Below are positions 17,227-25,549 of a stretch of 44,251 nucleotides of DNA, one piece after another. How positions within the stretch are numbered: position 1 is the stretch's first letter; each line of letters begins with the position of its first letter. Origin of the DNA: a virus. The notes below the pieces were generated by a model that was given only the letters and a program-made list of their open reading frames with translations, searched no databases and was not told the origin of the DNA. A program made the translations under genes and the position numbers. The stretch lies in IMG/VR virus record IMGVR_UViG_3300036835_000463, positions 1-44,251 of that record. The stretch is one strand, 5' to 3'.

Positions 17227-18086
17227 TCGCCGCGCAGGCGCGCATAGCCTTCTTTGATTTCCACGTCGAGCGCTTCGCGCAACCCTCGCAGGAATTCCGG
17301 ATCAAACTGTTTCACGGAAAGCTCGGCATCGTCGAGGGGCGCTCCCGGCGGCGGCTTAACGTCCGCGATATCGATGCCTAACGACTGGCAGGTTCGCCGA
17401 TCGATCTGTCTCCAGCCCATGCCGGAGTTGAACGCGAACGGCGGATAATCGGTGCCGATCGCGTCGTCGAATTGCGAGCGGTCGCCGAGCGCGGCCCAGA
17501 TCGGATCATCCTTGCGCGCGATCATCCGGCCGCCGCTCAATTCGCCGCCAGCTTCCGACCAGCGCTCAGGCCACCCGGCGCTTTTGCTTTTGGCAGATCC
17601 GCGCGGGACCAGGCGCGGATAAATCCGAATCAATTCCCATGCGGGAAAAGTGAAGAGCGCGGAAGGCGTTGTGCCTTGCTCGCGATACCCGCGATTCGCC
17701 ATTTGCCGCATTTGCGTGCGCAGAACGAGCTGCGTTCGAGCGTCGCTCGATAGATCGCGCAACGAACCCGGCTCCGCGGGCGGGATTCCTTCTTCGAGTC
17801 CTGGGAAACCTCCGGCGAGCGGATCGTAATCGAGTTCTTTCAGTTTTTGTTGCAGCATCGTTCGCGCTGTCGCTTCGTTGAACTCGCCCTGCAACAGCTT
17901 TGCAACGGTGTCCTTTATCTCTTGCAAATAGCCTGCATGATTCGTGCGCGCGGAAAAAACGGCGAGCCGTTTTATTTCGTCGGACCACTCGGCAATCTGC
18001 GCGGAACTGAGCGTCGTCGGGAGTAAACCGCGATCGCGCGCGATGCGCCAGGCAGCAGTTAACTCGGTCGGTTCACTGAATTCCAT
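17223..18086 (-). CDS. Head morphogenesis protein, Mu F (gp30)-like
   Basis: A 287-residue protein placed directly after the portal, as in Mu. The centre carries the MuF-like features SDARTQLVLRTQMRQMANRGYREQG, FPAWELIRIYPR and GTDYPPFAFNSGMGWRQIDRR. It probably joins the portal vertex and helps head assembly. The start ATG overlaps the portal stop. The usual family motif is degenerate, so the assignment leans on order. Confidence 0.68.
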   Translation of the reverse strand: MEFSEPTELTAAWRIARDRGLLPTTLSSAQIAEWSDEIKRLAVFSARTNHAGYLQEIKDTVAKLLQGEFNEATARTMLQQKLKELDYDPLAGGFPGLEEGIPPAEPGSLRDLSSDARTQLVLRTQMRQMANRGYREQGTTPSALFTFPAWELIRIYPRLVPRGSAKSKSAGWPERWSEAGGELSGGRMIARKDDPIWAALGDRSQFDDAIGTDYPPFAFNSGMGWRQIDRRTCQSLGIDIADVKPPPGAPLDDAELSVKQFDPEFLRGLREALDVEIKEGYARLRGE

Positions 18087-19810
18087 CAGCTCGTTAGGCC
18101 CGTCGCCAGGGCCGCGTTCATGGTCCGACGCAGAACTTCGGCAGCGGTAACGCCGAGTTGTTTTTGCAGGCGCGGCAATTCATCGAGGAGCTCCAGCAAA
18201 ATGCCAGCAGTCGGATTCGCGACCGCGGCTTCCACTGCGCGCCGGAGAGGAGCGAGATCTGAAGCTTCGGCTTCGGCGAGCTGTTCGGACGCAGTTTTCA
18301 GAAGCGCGTTCAGATGCTCCGGATCTGAGAGCGGTTGCGCGCCGGACTTGGCTTTCACGCTTTGCCTTTGGTTCTTCGCTCCAGGCTTGTCGGGATTTGG
18401 ATCCTCAGGGGATGGGGACGCCTGAGGCCCGCTTACCAGTTCCTCGTCCGCGGCCGGCTCGGGTATTCCGTATTTTTTCCTGAGAAAATTCACGCCAATG
18501 GGAACGCCCATCTGGACCAGTTGCGCGTCGCGCTGCGCGTCTTCAAGGCCGCCCTCATCGACCTGGAGCAATCGAACATTCGGCGCTTCGGTATCGTCGC
18601 CGTAGTTCAACAGCAGAATCGCCCTGATGAATTGCCGGTTGATGATTTCCTGGGCGTAAATGCTCGCCGCGTCGATCCGCTCATCTTTCACCTGCGCTTC
18701 CACGGTGCCGAAAGCCTGGCCGCCGCCTTTGCCCAGGAGCGTGACTCCGCCGCTCATCGTCTGGCCCAGGATCAACATTCGCGCATAACGATCCGCGCGA
18801 TCGAGGAGATCTCCCTGGGGCGATCTGTTGGCTCCGCCTTTCTCGGCTTCCTTCAACTCCATCGTTGTGCCCGCCGGGAACGCCGCCCATCCTGCGGAGC
18901 CCATGTTTTGCAGCATGTCACAGATCCGATCGACAGTTTCCTGCGGCGCGTTCTGATCGTAGGTGGCCCAGCGGAATGGAAGCCCGAACACCTGCGCAAG
19001 ATTAAGTAGCCAGTCCGACGAGAAATTCGCCGCGCACCACCACCAGGCAAGCGGACGTAGAATGGCGCCGCCGAGCGCCGGACCGCTTTTGCCCTTATGA
19101 ATCCCGATCAAAAATTGAGCGGGCGGGAATGGAACGAGCATGTACGGCTGCGGTCCGTAATCAGCGCCATAGCTGGCGGCCTGTATTCGGTCAGCTCGCA
19201 AACGGAGGAAACCGTCCTGATCGAAAGCAAAATAACACGGATGCACCCATGCGGTCGCGCGCGGAGCAGCGATCATCCCTGAATCTGTCTCCTCGGTTTG
19301 CCACATGATTTCCAGCGCGGTCACGCCGCGGAACCAGCCGTCGAGAACATCTTTGATCGTGCCGCGCATGTCGTTTTCGTCCGCGCTCGGACTCGGGTCC
19401 ATTGCCCGGAACGCTTCGCTTACCAGCTTCATGCGCTCGATCGCGGTCGGAGTAGGTTTTTCGTCTTCGTCGTGATATGGCTCGAAAATCATTTTTTTCT
19501 TTTCAACGCCGGCTACGAGCTCCTGCTCGACAGCGGCCAGCTCCGGCCATGTATCGAACATGAGATCGAACAATTCCCATTGCTGAACGTGATCGCCCAT
19601 CAGAGCGCCGCGGAGGATCATCTCGATATATTGCGGGGTGATCGAGGCGAGCTGAGGCAATAACCATCGATAAGCCGCTTGTGGCCGCAAAATCCGCGCG
19701 ATCGGCGTGGTGAATCCATTGGGAAGCGCCATGGTTGAGCGCGCGTCGATTCGATGTTTTCCGTTGGTCCTCGCGGTTGTTCTCGACTTCCTCCTCGTTT
19801 TTATCTTCAT
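18086..19810 (-). CDS. Portal protein, DUF935 family (Mu gp29-like)
   Basis: A 574-residue protein with DUF935 features: LRGALMGDHVQQWELFDLMF at 67-86, WPELAAVEQELVAGVEKKK, then FRGVTALEIMW and FGLPFRWATYD. The C-terminal 120 residues are helical (ASEQLAEAEASDLAPLRRAVE), as in Mu portals. It forms the dodecameric DNA channel at the head vertex. The first 26 residues are very basic. ATGA overlap with the terminase gene. Confidence 0.85.
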   Translation of the reverse strand: MKIKTRRKSRTTARTNGKHRIDARSTMALPNGFTTPIARILRPQAAYRWLLPQLASITPQYIEMILRGALMGDHVQQWELFDLMFDTWPELAAVEQELVAGVEKKKMIFEPYHDEDEKPTPTAIERMKLVSEAFRAMDPSPSADENDMRGTIKDVLDGWFRGVTALEIMWQTEETDSGMIAAPRATAWVHPCYFAFDQDGFLRLRADRIQAASYGADYGPQPYMLVPFPPAQFLIGIHKGKSGPALGGAILRPLAWWWCAANFSSDWLLNLAQVFGLPFRWATYDQNAPQETVDRICDMLQNMGSAGWAAFPAGTTMELKEAEKGGANRSPQGDLLDRADRYARMLILGQTMSGGVTLLGKGGGQAFGTVEAQVKDERIDAASIYAQEIINRQFIRAILLLNYGDDTEAPNVRLLQVDEGGLEDAQRDAQLVQMGVPIGVNFLRKKYGIPEPAADEELVSGPQASPSPEDPNPDKPGAKNQRQSVKAKSGAQPLSDPEHLNALLKTASEQLAEAEASDLAPLRRAVEAAVANPTAGILLELLDELPRLQKQLGVTAAEVLRRTMNAALATGLTS

Positions 19811-21447
19811 CGATTTATCTCCTCTAATTTCATCGGCCCCATTATCTGCCGCTCCCGATGCAGTCTGACACTTCCGAGTAATCGCGGCGAGAAATGTCGC
19901 TCCGGGATGGCCGCCGAGCCGTAGCGAATGCCCTCCATGGTTCGAATTGCGCCCGTGGGAATTTGTCCAGCGCGGATTGCGAGCGCAATGCTCCAGAAAT
20001 GGTCCGCGTGTCCGCCTTCATCGCGGACTGCTGCGATCGATACGCGACCGCCAGGGCTAACGATTTTTTCGGGTTTCCGCAAATCATCACGCAACTGCGG
20101 ATCATTCGGGATCTCGATCGCGCGGTCTTCGAACACGCCCACCATATCGGTGGCCATGATCTCTGTGACGCGTGCAGTCTCAGCTTTGCGGCCTTCGGTC
20201 AGGATTCGCTTCGTGACCGGCTCGGTGCTGGCGAAATTTACGCCGCCGATTTTCCAGCTTCCCCAGGCTTCCTCGCTGTACTCGAAAAGGCCGAGCCCGA
20301 TTCCAGTCATGTCGATCTGGGCTCGCCGGAACTTCGGCGCGTTGCACACCGGCGCGAGCTGCTTCTGCTGATCAGGCAAACGCATCCCGCGCATACGAAG
20401 CATTCCTATAATGCGACGGTGTTCCCCAAATTTATCGATCACAGTTATAACCGTGAGATCCTGGACGCGGCCCACGTCGACACCGACATCGAGATCGCCT
20501 GAGGCGCGATGCATTCGATGCAGTGACGCGACGGACCATTCCTGCTCGTCCACTGTCACGCCTTCGCGTTGCGCGGCGCTGATCAATTCCTGGGTGAGCA
20601 GCGCCATGTTCTCATCATTGAACGCGCATTCGTAATTTTGATCGTAAGCCCGCTTATCGCTCGCTTCCGTCCGCGCTTCATCGGGAGTGATCTCGCGGCC
20701 ATCGATGATGGAATAGATTTTCAGCTCGCCAGTCGCCCATGCCTGCGAACGGCTCATTCGATTCACCGGAATTCGCCCTTCGCTGATCAACTGATAGAAC
20801 ATGTTCTGCCGGCCGTTGCCGGTGGATGAAATCCGGCATAGGAAATCCTTGTTCGCGGAAATGATCGGCTCGGCAGCTTCCCAGATCGCGCGGCTGTTTT
20901 CGTGAAATGCGAATTCGTCCAGGATCAGGTCGCCGGAAAAACCGCGCGCGGTCCGCGGATTCGCCGCGAGAACTTTGATACGGCCGACTTTGCCGTTGAC
21001 CGTGATCCTGACCTCGAACTGCATGAGGCTGTACTTCACGTCCTCGGCAAGGTTCGCCTGGTCGAGCTCGGTCGCGTTGCTCTCGATCTCGAGCGCCTGG
21101 CCGAGCTTCTGACAAATCTCCTGGCATTTGATCACGAACTCGGCGCCGTTGTCGCGCGAGTTTGAGAGGACCGTCACCAGGCGACCGGGATAACGAAGCA
21201 ATCGATCGACTGCCCAGCCTGCGAGCGTATAAGATTTCCCGATCTGCCGCGACCAATGGAGAATTACCGTCTTGGTCGCGTGGTCCCAAAAGATCGGTTC
21301 CTGATAAGATCGGAAGGAAACCAGCGGCTTGAGCGGAGGCGCATCATGCAGGCCGGGCACGGCGGCGGGTTGCATCGCCATTGTGGTAGCGGCGGCCACC
21401 GATGCGACCGCTTTCGCGATTTTGCCTAGACGTTTTTTCCTTTTCAT
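19807..21447 (-). CDS. Terminase large subunit (Mu gp28-like)
   Basis: A 546-residue DNA packaging motor. The Walker A-like motif is HWSRQIGKSYT (64-74), Walker B is SGDLILDE (171-178), and the coupling motif is RISSTGNG near 206. The nuclease half begins with VGVDVGRVQDLTVI (Asp near 318) and has DMTGIGLG later. The family packages by a headful mechanism in Mu. The N-terminal 30 residues are basic and then Ala-rich. It is coupled by ATGA overlap to a 61-residue gene upstream. Confidence 0.88.
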   Translation of the reverse strand: MKRKKRLGKIAKAVASVAAATTMAMQPAAVPGLHDAPPLKPLVSFRSYQEPIFWDHATKTVILHWSRQIGKSYTLAGWAVDRLLRYPGRLVTVLSNSRDNGAEFVIKCQEICQKLGQALEIESNATELDQANLAEDVKYSLMQFEVRITVNGKVGRIKVLAANPRTARGFSGDLILDEFAFHENSRAIWEAAEPIISANKDFLCRISSTGNGRQNMFYQLISEGRIPVNRMSRSQAWATGELKIYSIIDGREITPDEARTEASDKRAYDQNYECAFNDENMALLTQELISAAQREGVTVDEQEWSVASLHRMHRASGDLDVGVDVGRVQDLTVITVIDKFGEHRRIIGMLRMRGMRLPDQQKQLAPVCNAPKFRRAQIDMTGIGLGLFEYSEEAWGSWKIGGVNFASTEPVTKRILTEGRKAETARVTEIMATDMVGVFEDRAIEIPNDPQLRDDLRKPEKIVSPGGRVSIAAVRDEGGHADHFWSIALAIRAGQIPTGAIRTMEGIRYGSAAIPERHFSPRLLGSVRLHRERQIMGPMKLEEINR

Positions 21448-21629
21448 TTTGGCGCGGGAATACTCTTCGCTTCGGGCGTTTTGTTCGGGAAAGTCAGCAT
21501 TCCTATCGCTGCCGCGGCGGCTTTTCCGGCCGAATGCTCCATGAACAGACTTTTAAACGGGGGACTGGGCGGTTGAACGCAGCGAACGATGAAATTCTTA
21601 TCGTCAACTTTCTCGATCTGAACAATCAT
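21444..21629 (-). CDS. Small protein before terminase, unknown
   Basis: A 61-residue protein with an N-terminal beta pattern (MIVQIEKVDDKNFIVRCVQ) and a helix (FMEHSAGKAAAAAIGML). The start at 21627-21629 was chosen because it overlaps the stop of the preceding gene as ATGA; its own stop overlaps the terminase start the same way. No family recognised. Confidence 0.6.
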   Translation of the reverse strand: MIVQIEKVDDKNFIVRCVQPPSPPFKSLFMEHSAGKAAAAAIGMLTFPNKTPEAKSIPAPK

Positions 21630-21853
21630 GACTTTGTTAAATGCCAGCCGCGGCATCGCGGGCAGGGATAAGCGCGAAGGACCCTGGAGTGTCGGCCGCG
21701 CATGATCTTATTTAATTGCGAGATCGCCGCACGTTTATCCGGGCACCGGATCTTGCCACAACGAAAACGCGGTTCGGATGGCTTGCCACGAGCCATTGCA
21801 AAGCCATTGCAAATCGCGCGTATCGAGTCGGACCGCTCAGCCGCTATATCCAT
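21626..21853 (-). CDS. Small zinc-finger-like protein
   Basis: A 75-residue basic protein ending in CPRCRGWHLTKS, with an earlier RFRCGKIRC: a likely four-Cys zinc site. The CPxCxxWHLT ending recurs in small phage proteins. A shorter start at 21794-21796 (MARGKPSEPRF) is as likely as the long one. It lies between the two terminase subunit genes, so a packaging or DNA-binding role is possible. Confidence 0.6.
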   Translation of the reverse strand: MDIAAERSDSIRAICNGFAMARGKPSEPRFRCGKIRCPDKRAAISQLNKIMRGRHSRVLRAYPCPRCRGWHLTKS

Positions 21854-21863
21854 AGGCCGAAAG

Positions 21864-22439
21864 TCACGATCGCGCTTTTTCCGGGGCTTTACCGAACAGT
21901 CGCAGCCGGACCGCTTCGATCTTTGCTTCCTCGTTCATGGAACGATTGCCCTGGATCTCGCGCAGCTCGCGCAAATGTTTAAGCGCGGCTTTCGCTGCGT
22001 TGAATTCAAATCGAGCGCGCTGCAGCTGCAGATCTTCCCTTTTCAGTTCGAGTTTTTTTCTGCCTTCGCGCAGGAACCCGAGCGCCACATAAGTCTTCGG
22101 GTCCTTCGCTGCAATCGCTTCCTGAAGAAAACAGAAATCGCCGAACTTTTCCGCGCGCTCCGCGTCCTGCGGATCGAATTTGAGCATCAGAGTTTTTTGT
22201 TCGGCCGCATGATTCGCCGCGTTCTCGTAAGCGATGCGCAAGCCCCACCAGGAATAGAACTCGTCGATGGTGCGCTCGGACACGCTGATCCGCATTTTTG
22301 CCAGTTCCTGTTTGGCGTATGCCGCTCCTCCGATGCATTTCTCTGTTTTAGGTTCGTTTACCCAGGCGAACACCGCGTCACCGAATTCGCGCGACTGAAG
22401 CGCGCGCGATTTAAGAACGGAATCCTTGCGCGCTTTCAC
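21864..22439 (-). CDS. Terminase small subunit, Mu gp27 / DUF3486-like
   Basis: A 191-residue helical protein. The N-terminal half (FYSWWGLRIAYENAANHAAEQKTLML) resembles the DUF3486 core, and the C-terminal half is a long charged helix (EGRKKLELKREDLQLQRARFEFNAAKAAL). It recognises phage DNA for packaging in Mu. Placed after the gp26-like gene with an ATGA overlap and before terminase, as in Mu. Confidence 0.7.
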   Translation of the reverse strand: MKARKDSVLKSRALQSREFGDAVFAWVNEPKTEKCIGGAAYAKQELAKMRISVSERTIDEFYSWWGLRIAYENAANHAAEQKTLMLKFDPQDAERAEKFGDFCFLQEAIAAKDPKTYVALGFLREGRKKLELKREDLQLQRARFEFNAAKAALKHLRELREIQGNRSMNEEAKIEAVRLRLFGKAPEKARS

Positions 22440-22669
22440 TTCTGCAATCGCGCCTGGCCACGGGGCGTGAGGAAATAAATTAAACCGCGATCGTCGTCCT
22501 TTACCGATTTAACAAACACGCCGTCCATGCCTTCGAGTTCGCGCCGGACCATCGACGGCGTGACGATCTCAGGCAGAAGCAGGTTTACGTCTGCGATTAT
22601 GCTTGTTTCCGGCATCCCGTTCGGATGCGCGCGATCCAGCGTTTTCAAAATTGCATATTGAAGGGTCAT
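22436..22669 (-). CDS. Winged-helix protein, Mu gp26-like
   Basis: A 77-residue protein with a clear winged-helix outline: helix MTLQYAILKTLDRAHP, recognition region TPSMVRRELEGMDGVFVKSV, wing DDRGLIYFLTPRGQARL. It resembles the small winged-helix proteins that sit between gp25 and gp27 in Mu-like phages. It may help DNA recognition by terminase. ATGA overlaps on both sides. Confidence 0.7.
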   Translation of the reverse strand: MTLQYAILKTLDRAHPNGMPETSIIADVNLLLPEIVTPSMVRRELEGMDGVFVKSVKDDDRGLIYFLTPRGQARLQK

Positions 22670-23118
22670 TGCCGTGGAAATCGCAGGTGTCCGGTGTCTT
22701 TCAACAGCGCGATCACCTTGCGTGGCATTTCTTCCGCGATCGCGTTGATGCGCGCGTGCACGCCTTCGATGCGCCGCTCGTTTTCTCTGCTCGTCTCGCG
22801 AATCAATTGTTGCATGTCTTCGCCGCGCTTTTCGCCGTCGAGCTCGATCTTCTGCATTTCGTTCCGGATCCTGTGGTGGGAATCATGCACATAATCGGTG
22901 AATTGTTTAAACCGCGGGACGTCCACGAATTTTTCTGCCAGCGATTTTTCCACTACCACGGGCAAAGGCGTCTGGGTAATCGTGCCGTAGCGCAGTTGCT
23001 TTGCCTTTTGCACTGCGCCAAGAGCGTGATGCGCAAGCATGGCCAGAAATGCCAGGACGCCAAGTCCAAGCAGAAGCCAATCGCCTTCGGCAGTTGTTAG
23101 CGCGGATGCGAGAATCAC
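22666..23118 (-). CDS. Membrane-anchored coiled-coil protein, Mu gp25 / DUF2730-like
   Basis: A 150-residue protein with a single N-terminal membrane helix at about 13-33 (DWLLLGLGVLAFLAMLAHHAL), then a long charged coiled coil (RIRNEMQKIELDGEKRGEDM). This fits DUF2730 of Mu-like phages and also an inner-membrane spanin. Position before the gp26-like gene favours the former; closeness to the lysin keeps the spanin idea open. Confidence 0.62.
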   Translation of the reverse strand: MILASALTTAEGDWLLLGLGVLAFLAMLAHHALGAVQKAKQLRYGTITQTPLPVVVEKSLAEKFVDVPRFKQFTDYVHDSHHRIRNEMQKIELDGEKRGEDMQQLIRETSRENERRIEGVHARINAIAEEMPRKVIALLKDTGHLRFPRQ

Positions 23119-23381
23119 CCTTTGATCCTCCCGTTTCGCGTGTAGGCGTCGGCGGCTGGCCTAATGATGCGGCTGCTCGCTTCGGCGATTCCTTCCGTGA
23201 ATTTCTCGAACTCGCCCGTCGGAAAAACGATGTGCACCGTGCTGGAGCTATCGAGATCCTGGAACTGCAGAATTTTGATCTTTGCTTTTTCGCCGGTCGG
23301 TTTTCCGCCGACGAGCTCATCGGCTTCGCCGTCGAAAGCCGCGACCTTGAACCGCTGAAGCGTTATTTGGGCGTTGATCAT
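23115..23381 (-). CDS. Small protein of the lysis/packaging block, unknown
   Basis: An 88-residue soluble alpha/beta protein (MINAQITLQRFKVAAFDGEA, STVHIVFPTGEFEKFTEGIAEAS). The start at 23379-23381 overlaps the stop of a 28-residue membrane peptide by ATGA; a longer open frame to 23471 would run over that peptide. No family recognised. Confidence 0.62.
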   Translation of the reverse strand: MINAQITLQRFKVAAFDGEADELVGGKPTGEKAKIKILQFQDLDSSSTVHIVFPTGEFEKFTEGIAEASSRIIRPAADAYTRNGRIKG

Positions 23382-23464
23382 AATGCGAATACCCAGCAGA
23401 CGAATGAGAGAAGAGCAGCGAGATAGAGAATGATTTTGATTTTGTATTTCGTGCGGGAGCTCAT
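23378..23464 (-). CDS. 28-residue single-span membrane peptide
   Basis: It encodes a basic N-terminus (MSSRTKYKIK) and a single hydrophobic helix (IILYLAALLSFVCWVFAL). ATGA overlaps with both neighbours support translation. It lies between lysis-type genes, so a holin accessory role is possible but unproven. Confidence 0.55.
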   Translation of the reverse strand: MSSRTKYKIKIILYLAALLSFVCWVFAL

Positions 23465-23622
23465 TTCCCATTCGCCAATCGTTCCCAGTACGTCGAGCGC
23501 GGATGTTTCTTCGCGAACTTCTTCGATACGAATTTCCCGGTCGCAGCCGATTTCAGGACGCGGCGTTTGCTTTTAGATCGGGCCGCCGGCCGCGTCTTGC
23601 TTTTTGTCTTCTTCTTCATCAT
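23461..23622 (-). CDS. 53-residue basic protein with GKFVSKKFAKKHP motif
   Basis: A very basic peptide (MMKKKTKSKTRPAARSKSKR) followed by SAATGKFVSKKFAKKHPRST, a motif I recognise from many small phage and bacterial proteins of unknown role. It overlaps the end of the 58-residue gene in another frame by 50 nt and the next gene by ATGA. Confidence 0.6.
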   Translation of the reverse strand: MMKKKTKSKTRPAARSKSKRRVLKSAATGKFVSKKFAKKHPRSTYWERLANGK

Positions 23623-23749
23623 TGATTGCCATCGTCAGCGCGTTCGCGACTTCTTCGAGCGTCAGGGCCACGATATCGGCGCTGAGTCTCATGCGGCGTT
23701 CGGCCGCGCGCTCATTCAAATATTTCACGGTTCTTTGTGCGATCTTCAT
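23573..23749 (-). CDS. 58-residue acidic helical protein, unknown
   Basis: MKIAQRTVKYLNERAAERRM then a helix (DIVALTLEEVANALTMAIND) and an acidic end. It begins with an ATGA overlap to the lysin gene. No family recognised; the coupling and natural composition support a real gene. Confidence 0.55.
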   Translation of the reverse strand: MKIAQRTVKYLNERAAERRMRLSADIVALTLEEVANALTMAINDEEEDKKQDAAGGPI

Positions 23750-24240
23750 CCGCCAAATTTCTGTAAGACGTATTGGATCCCGTCGATCCGAGCCGGGACG
23801 CCGACGAAAATTGTGTAGCGAACAATCTTCTGGTCCGTCCCGCCGGTCCGCGCATCGGAATCGATGCCGACCTGCTGCGCACAGCGCGGGCTCGCTTCGC
23901 CGACTTTATTCGAAGGTCCGAGATCGCCGACCACCGCGAAACAAAATTTGTTGCTCTTGACGTTTTCGACTAGCGCCAGGCTGCCGAAAACGATTCCGCT
24001 GGTTTTCCTGCAAACGATCGGCGGCACCACGACGTATGCTTCCTCGATCGCGTCCAGCGCTTTTCCGTCCCGATGCAGATAGGTATCGTTTTGGAAAAAC
24101 GGATCGTTCCAAATATTTTTGTTGCGGCCGTCACCGTCGATCTGCATGCCGGCGAGCATTTTCACCAGCTCATCACCGTGATCGCTCACCTGTAAAGTGA
24201 TCGGCACCTGCTCGATCACTTCGATGACGGACGTTTTCAT
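23746..24240 (-). CDS. Chitosanase-like (GH75) endolysin
   Basis: A 164-residue protein with the GH75 chitosanase signature: GMQIDGDGRNKN near 31-42 and FAVVGDLGPSNKVGEAS at 101-117. In fungal GH75 enzymes an Asp and a Glu in this region are catalytic; here D106 and E115 are the likely pair. There is no signal peptide, so release would need the membrane gene just upstream. GH75-like genes in phages are thought to cut cell-wall sugars; the substrate here is inferred, not shown. Shorter than fungal enzymes, lacking their N-terminal parts. Confidence 0.72.
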   Translation of the reverse strand: MKTSVIEVIEQVPITLQVSDHGDELVKMLAGMQIDGDGRNKNIWNDPFFQNDTYLHRDGKALDAIEEAYVVVPPIVCRKTSGIVFGSLALVENVKSNKFCFAVVGDLGPSNKVGEASPRCAQQVGIDSDARTGGTDQKIVRYTIFVGVPARIDGIQYVLQKFGG

Positions 24241-24263
24241 TTCGTCCTCGTCCCTCGAAGCGC

Positions 24264-24827
24264 TCAGAAATTAGCCAGTAACCCATTCGCAACGGCGTGC
24301 CCGTATGCGATCGCAGTCTGATTACGTTCGCCGTATCGCTGGACTACCGCCGTCAGATAAGCTTTCGCCGCCGCGATTAACGCGTCGCCGTTTTGAGACC
24401 CGGTGCTTCCGGGCAAAAGAGCGAACAACGCGTCGAGATTAAGATCGGCCGCCTGGTTCAAATAACCCGCGAACGCATGGATCTTCACCTTTGCATCGTC
24501 GGGAATATGCGGAGCGGCTACCGCGCCAAGAATCACCAGATCGGCCTGGACCGCCGCAGGCGTTCCGAGCGTTTGCTGGATGTTCTGCAGGTTGGCGCAA
24601 CTGGTGAGCCCGAGCATCGAAGCGCAGAGCGCGAATAGCCCGACCTTCTTGATCACGTCGGCAGCGGCATTGTTTATGCCTGCGCGCATTCCCATGGCGG
24701 TCAGGGCCGCGAAGATTGCCATGACAAGGTCCGTCAGCGAAATTGAATCGCTGAGGTAAGCGCCCAGAGCGGTGAGGATCGCGCCGGCCGCGATGATGTA
24801 CGTCTTGTAGCCTTTGAGGAAGTTCAT
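24264..24827 (-). CDS. Holin-like membrane protein with internal lipobox
   Basis: A 187-residue protein. Two short membrane helices lie at about 8-26 and 31-49 (YIIAAGAILTALGAYL; LVMAIFAALTAMGM), a holin-like hairpin. A third, signal-like stretch IKKVGLFALCASMLGLTSC ends in a lipobox with Cys 77, followed by a soluble helical domain. A full-length two-part membrane protein or a separate lipoprotein from an internal start (for example GTG at codon 58) are both possible. First gene of the late operon, right before the lysin. Strong purine RBS (GGAAGGAAGGAAGG). Confidence 0.6.
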   Translation of the reverse strand: MNFLKGYKTYIIAAGAILTALGAYLSDSISLTDLVMAIFAALTAMGMRAGINNAAADVIKKVGLFALCASMLGLTSCANLQNIQQTLGTPAAVQADLVILGAVAAPHIPDDAKVKIHAFAGYLNQAADLNLDALFALLPGSTGSQNGDALIAAAKAYLTAVVQRYGERNQTAIAYGHAVANGLLANF

Positions 24828-24873
24828 GGCTGCGACCTTCTAACCTTCCTTCCTTCCGCTCTATCTCTCCGAA

Positions 24874-24922
24874 CGCTCTATTCGCTCGAATAGACGCATT
24901 TGAGCGAATCCACAGTTCGCCC
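24874..24922. promoter_or_regulatory. Divergent late control region with GAGCGAAT boxes
   Basis: The 125-bp gap between the divergent late operon and the fibre operon holds GAGCGAATAGAGCG on the minus strand (24874-24887), part of a perfect palindrome TCTATTCG-CT-CGAATAGA (24877-24894), and GAGCGAATCCACAGTTCGCC on the plus strand from 24902. The latter recurs before the gene at 27585 with the same 30-nt distance to ATG. No clear sigma70 promoter was seen; an activator site is inferred. Confidence 0.5.
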
Positions 24923-24952
24923 CCGATCGCGGAGCCGCGCTAGTCTCGCGTC

Positions 24953-25528
24953 ATGAGCAGACGCCGTTGCCGCAAAACCGGGTTCATCGAACTTAAGAAA
25001 TCTCTGCTGTTCGCCTTTTGTCTGTGGCGCGCCGAATTGATCGTCAGAACTTATCGCGCGCTACTGCCGATCGGCGTCGAAGCGTATTGCAGTAAAAGTG
25101 ACTCGTGGGAAAACGATCTTCTCCTGCTTCTTTTCAATAACACGAATGCCGCGAACATCGGCGATGCGACCGGTCTTCGAGGTAGCTCAACGGCTGGTTC
25201 GTTGTATGTGAGCTTACATACATCCGATCCCGGCGAGAGCGGCAGCCAAACGACTAACGAGACCGCTTACACCGGTTACGCGCGAGTTGCTCTCGCGCGA
25301 TCGAGCGGCGGATTCACGGTAACTACCAACAGCGTGAGCCTTGCGGCGAATGTCGATTTCGGAGAATGCACCGCATCGGCAGGCAGTCCGATCACACATT
25401 TCGGAATCGGGACGGCATCCAGCGGCGCGGGCAAATTGCTCTATAGCGGAACGGTCACGCCAAATATCACGATGGCAGTCGGCGTGATTCCGAGACTGAA
25501 AACGACGTCGACAATCACGGAAGATTGA
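24953..25528 (+). CDS. Virion structural protein (fibre-type)
   Basis: A 191-residue protein. Residues 52-191 match a widespread phage structural type (WENDLLLLLFNNTNAANIGD, SLYVSLHTSDPGESG, ITHFGIGTASSGAGKLLYSG). The first 50 residues are an unusual basic, partly hydrophobic extension (LLFAFCLWRAELIVRTYRAL) not normally part of the family, possibly an attachment or a recent fusion. It is first in a plus-strand unit opposite the late operon. Confidence 0.65.
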   Translation: MSRRRCRKTGFIELKKSLLFAFCLWRAELIVRTYRALLPIGVEAYCSKSDSWENDLLLLLFNNTNAANIGDATGLRGSSTAGSLYVSLHTSDPGESGSQTTNETAYTGYARVALARSSGGFTVTTNSVSLAANVDFGECTASAGSPITHFGIGTASSGAGKLLYSGTVTPNITMAVGVIPRLKTTSTITED

Positions 25529-25549
25529 TGACTCGTTAGGGCGCGTTCC

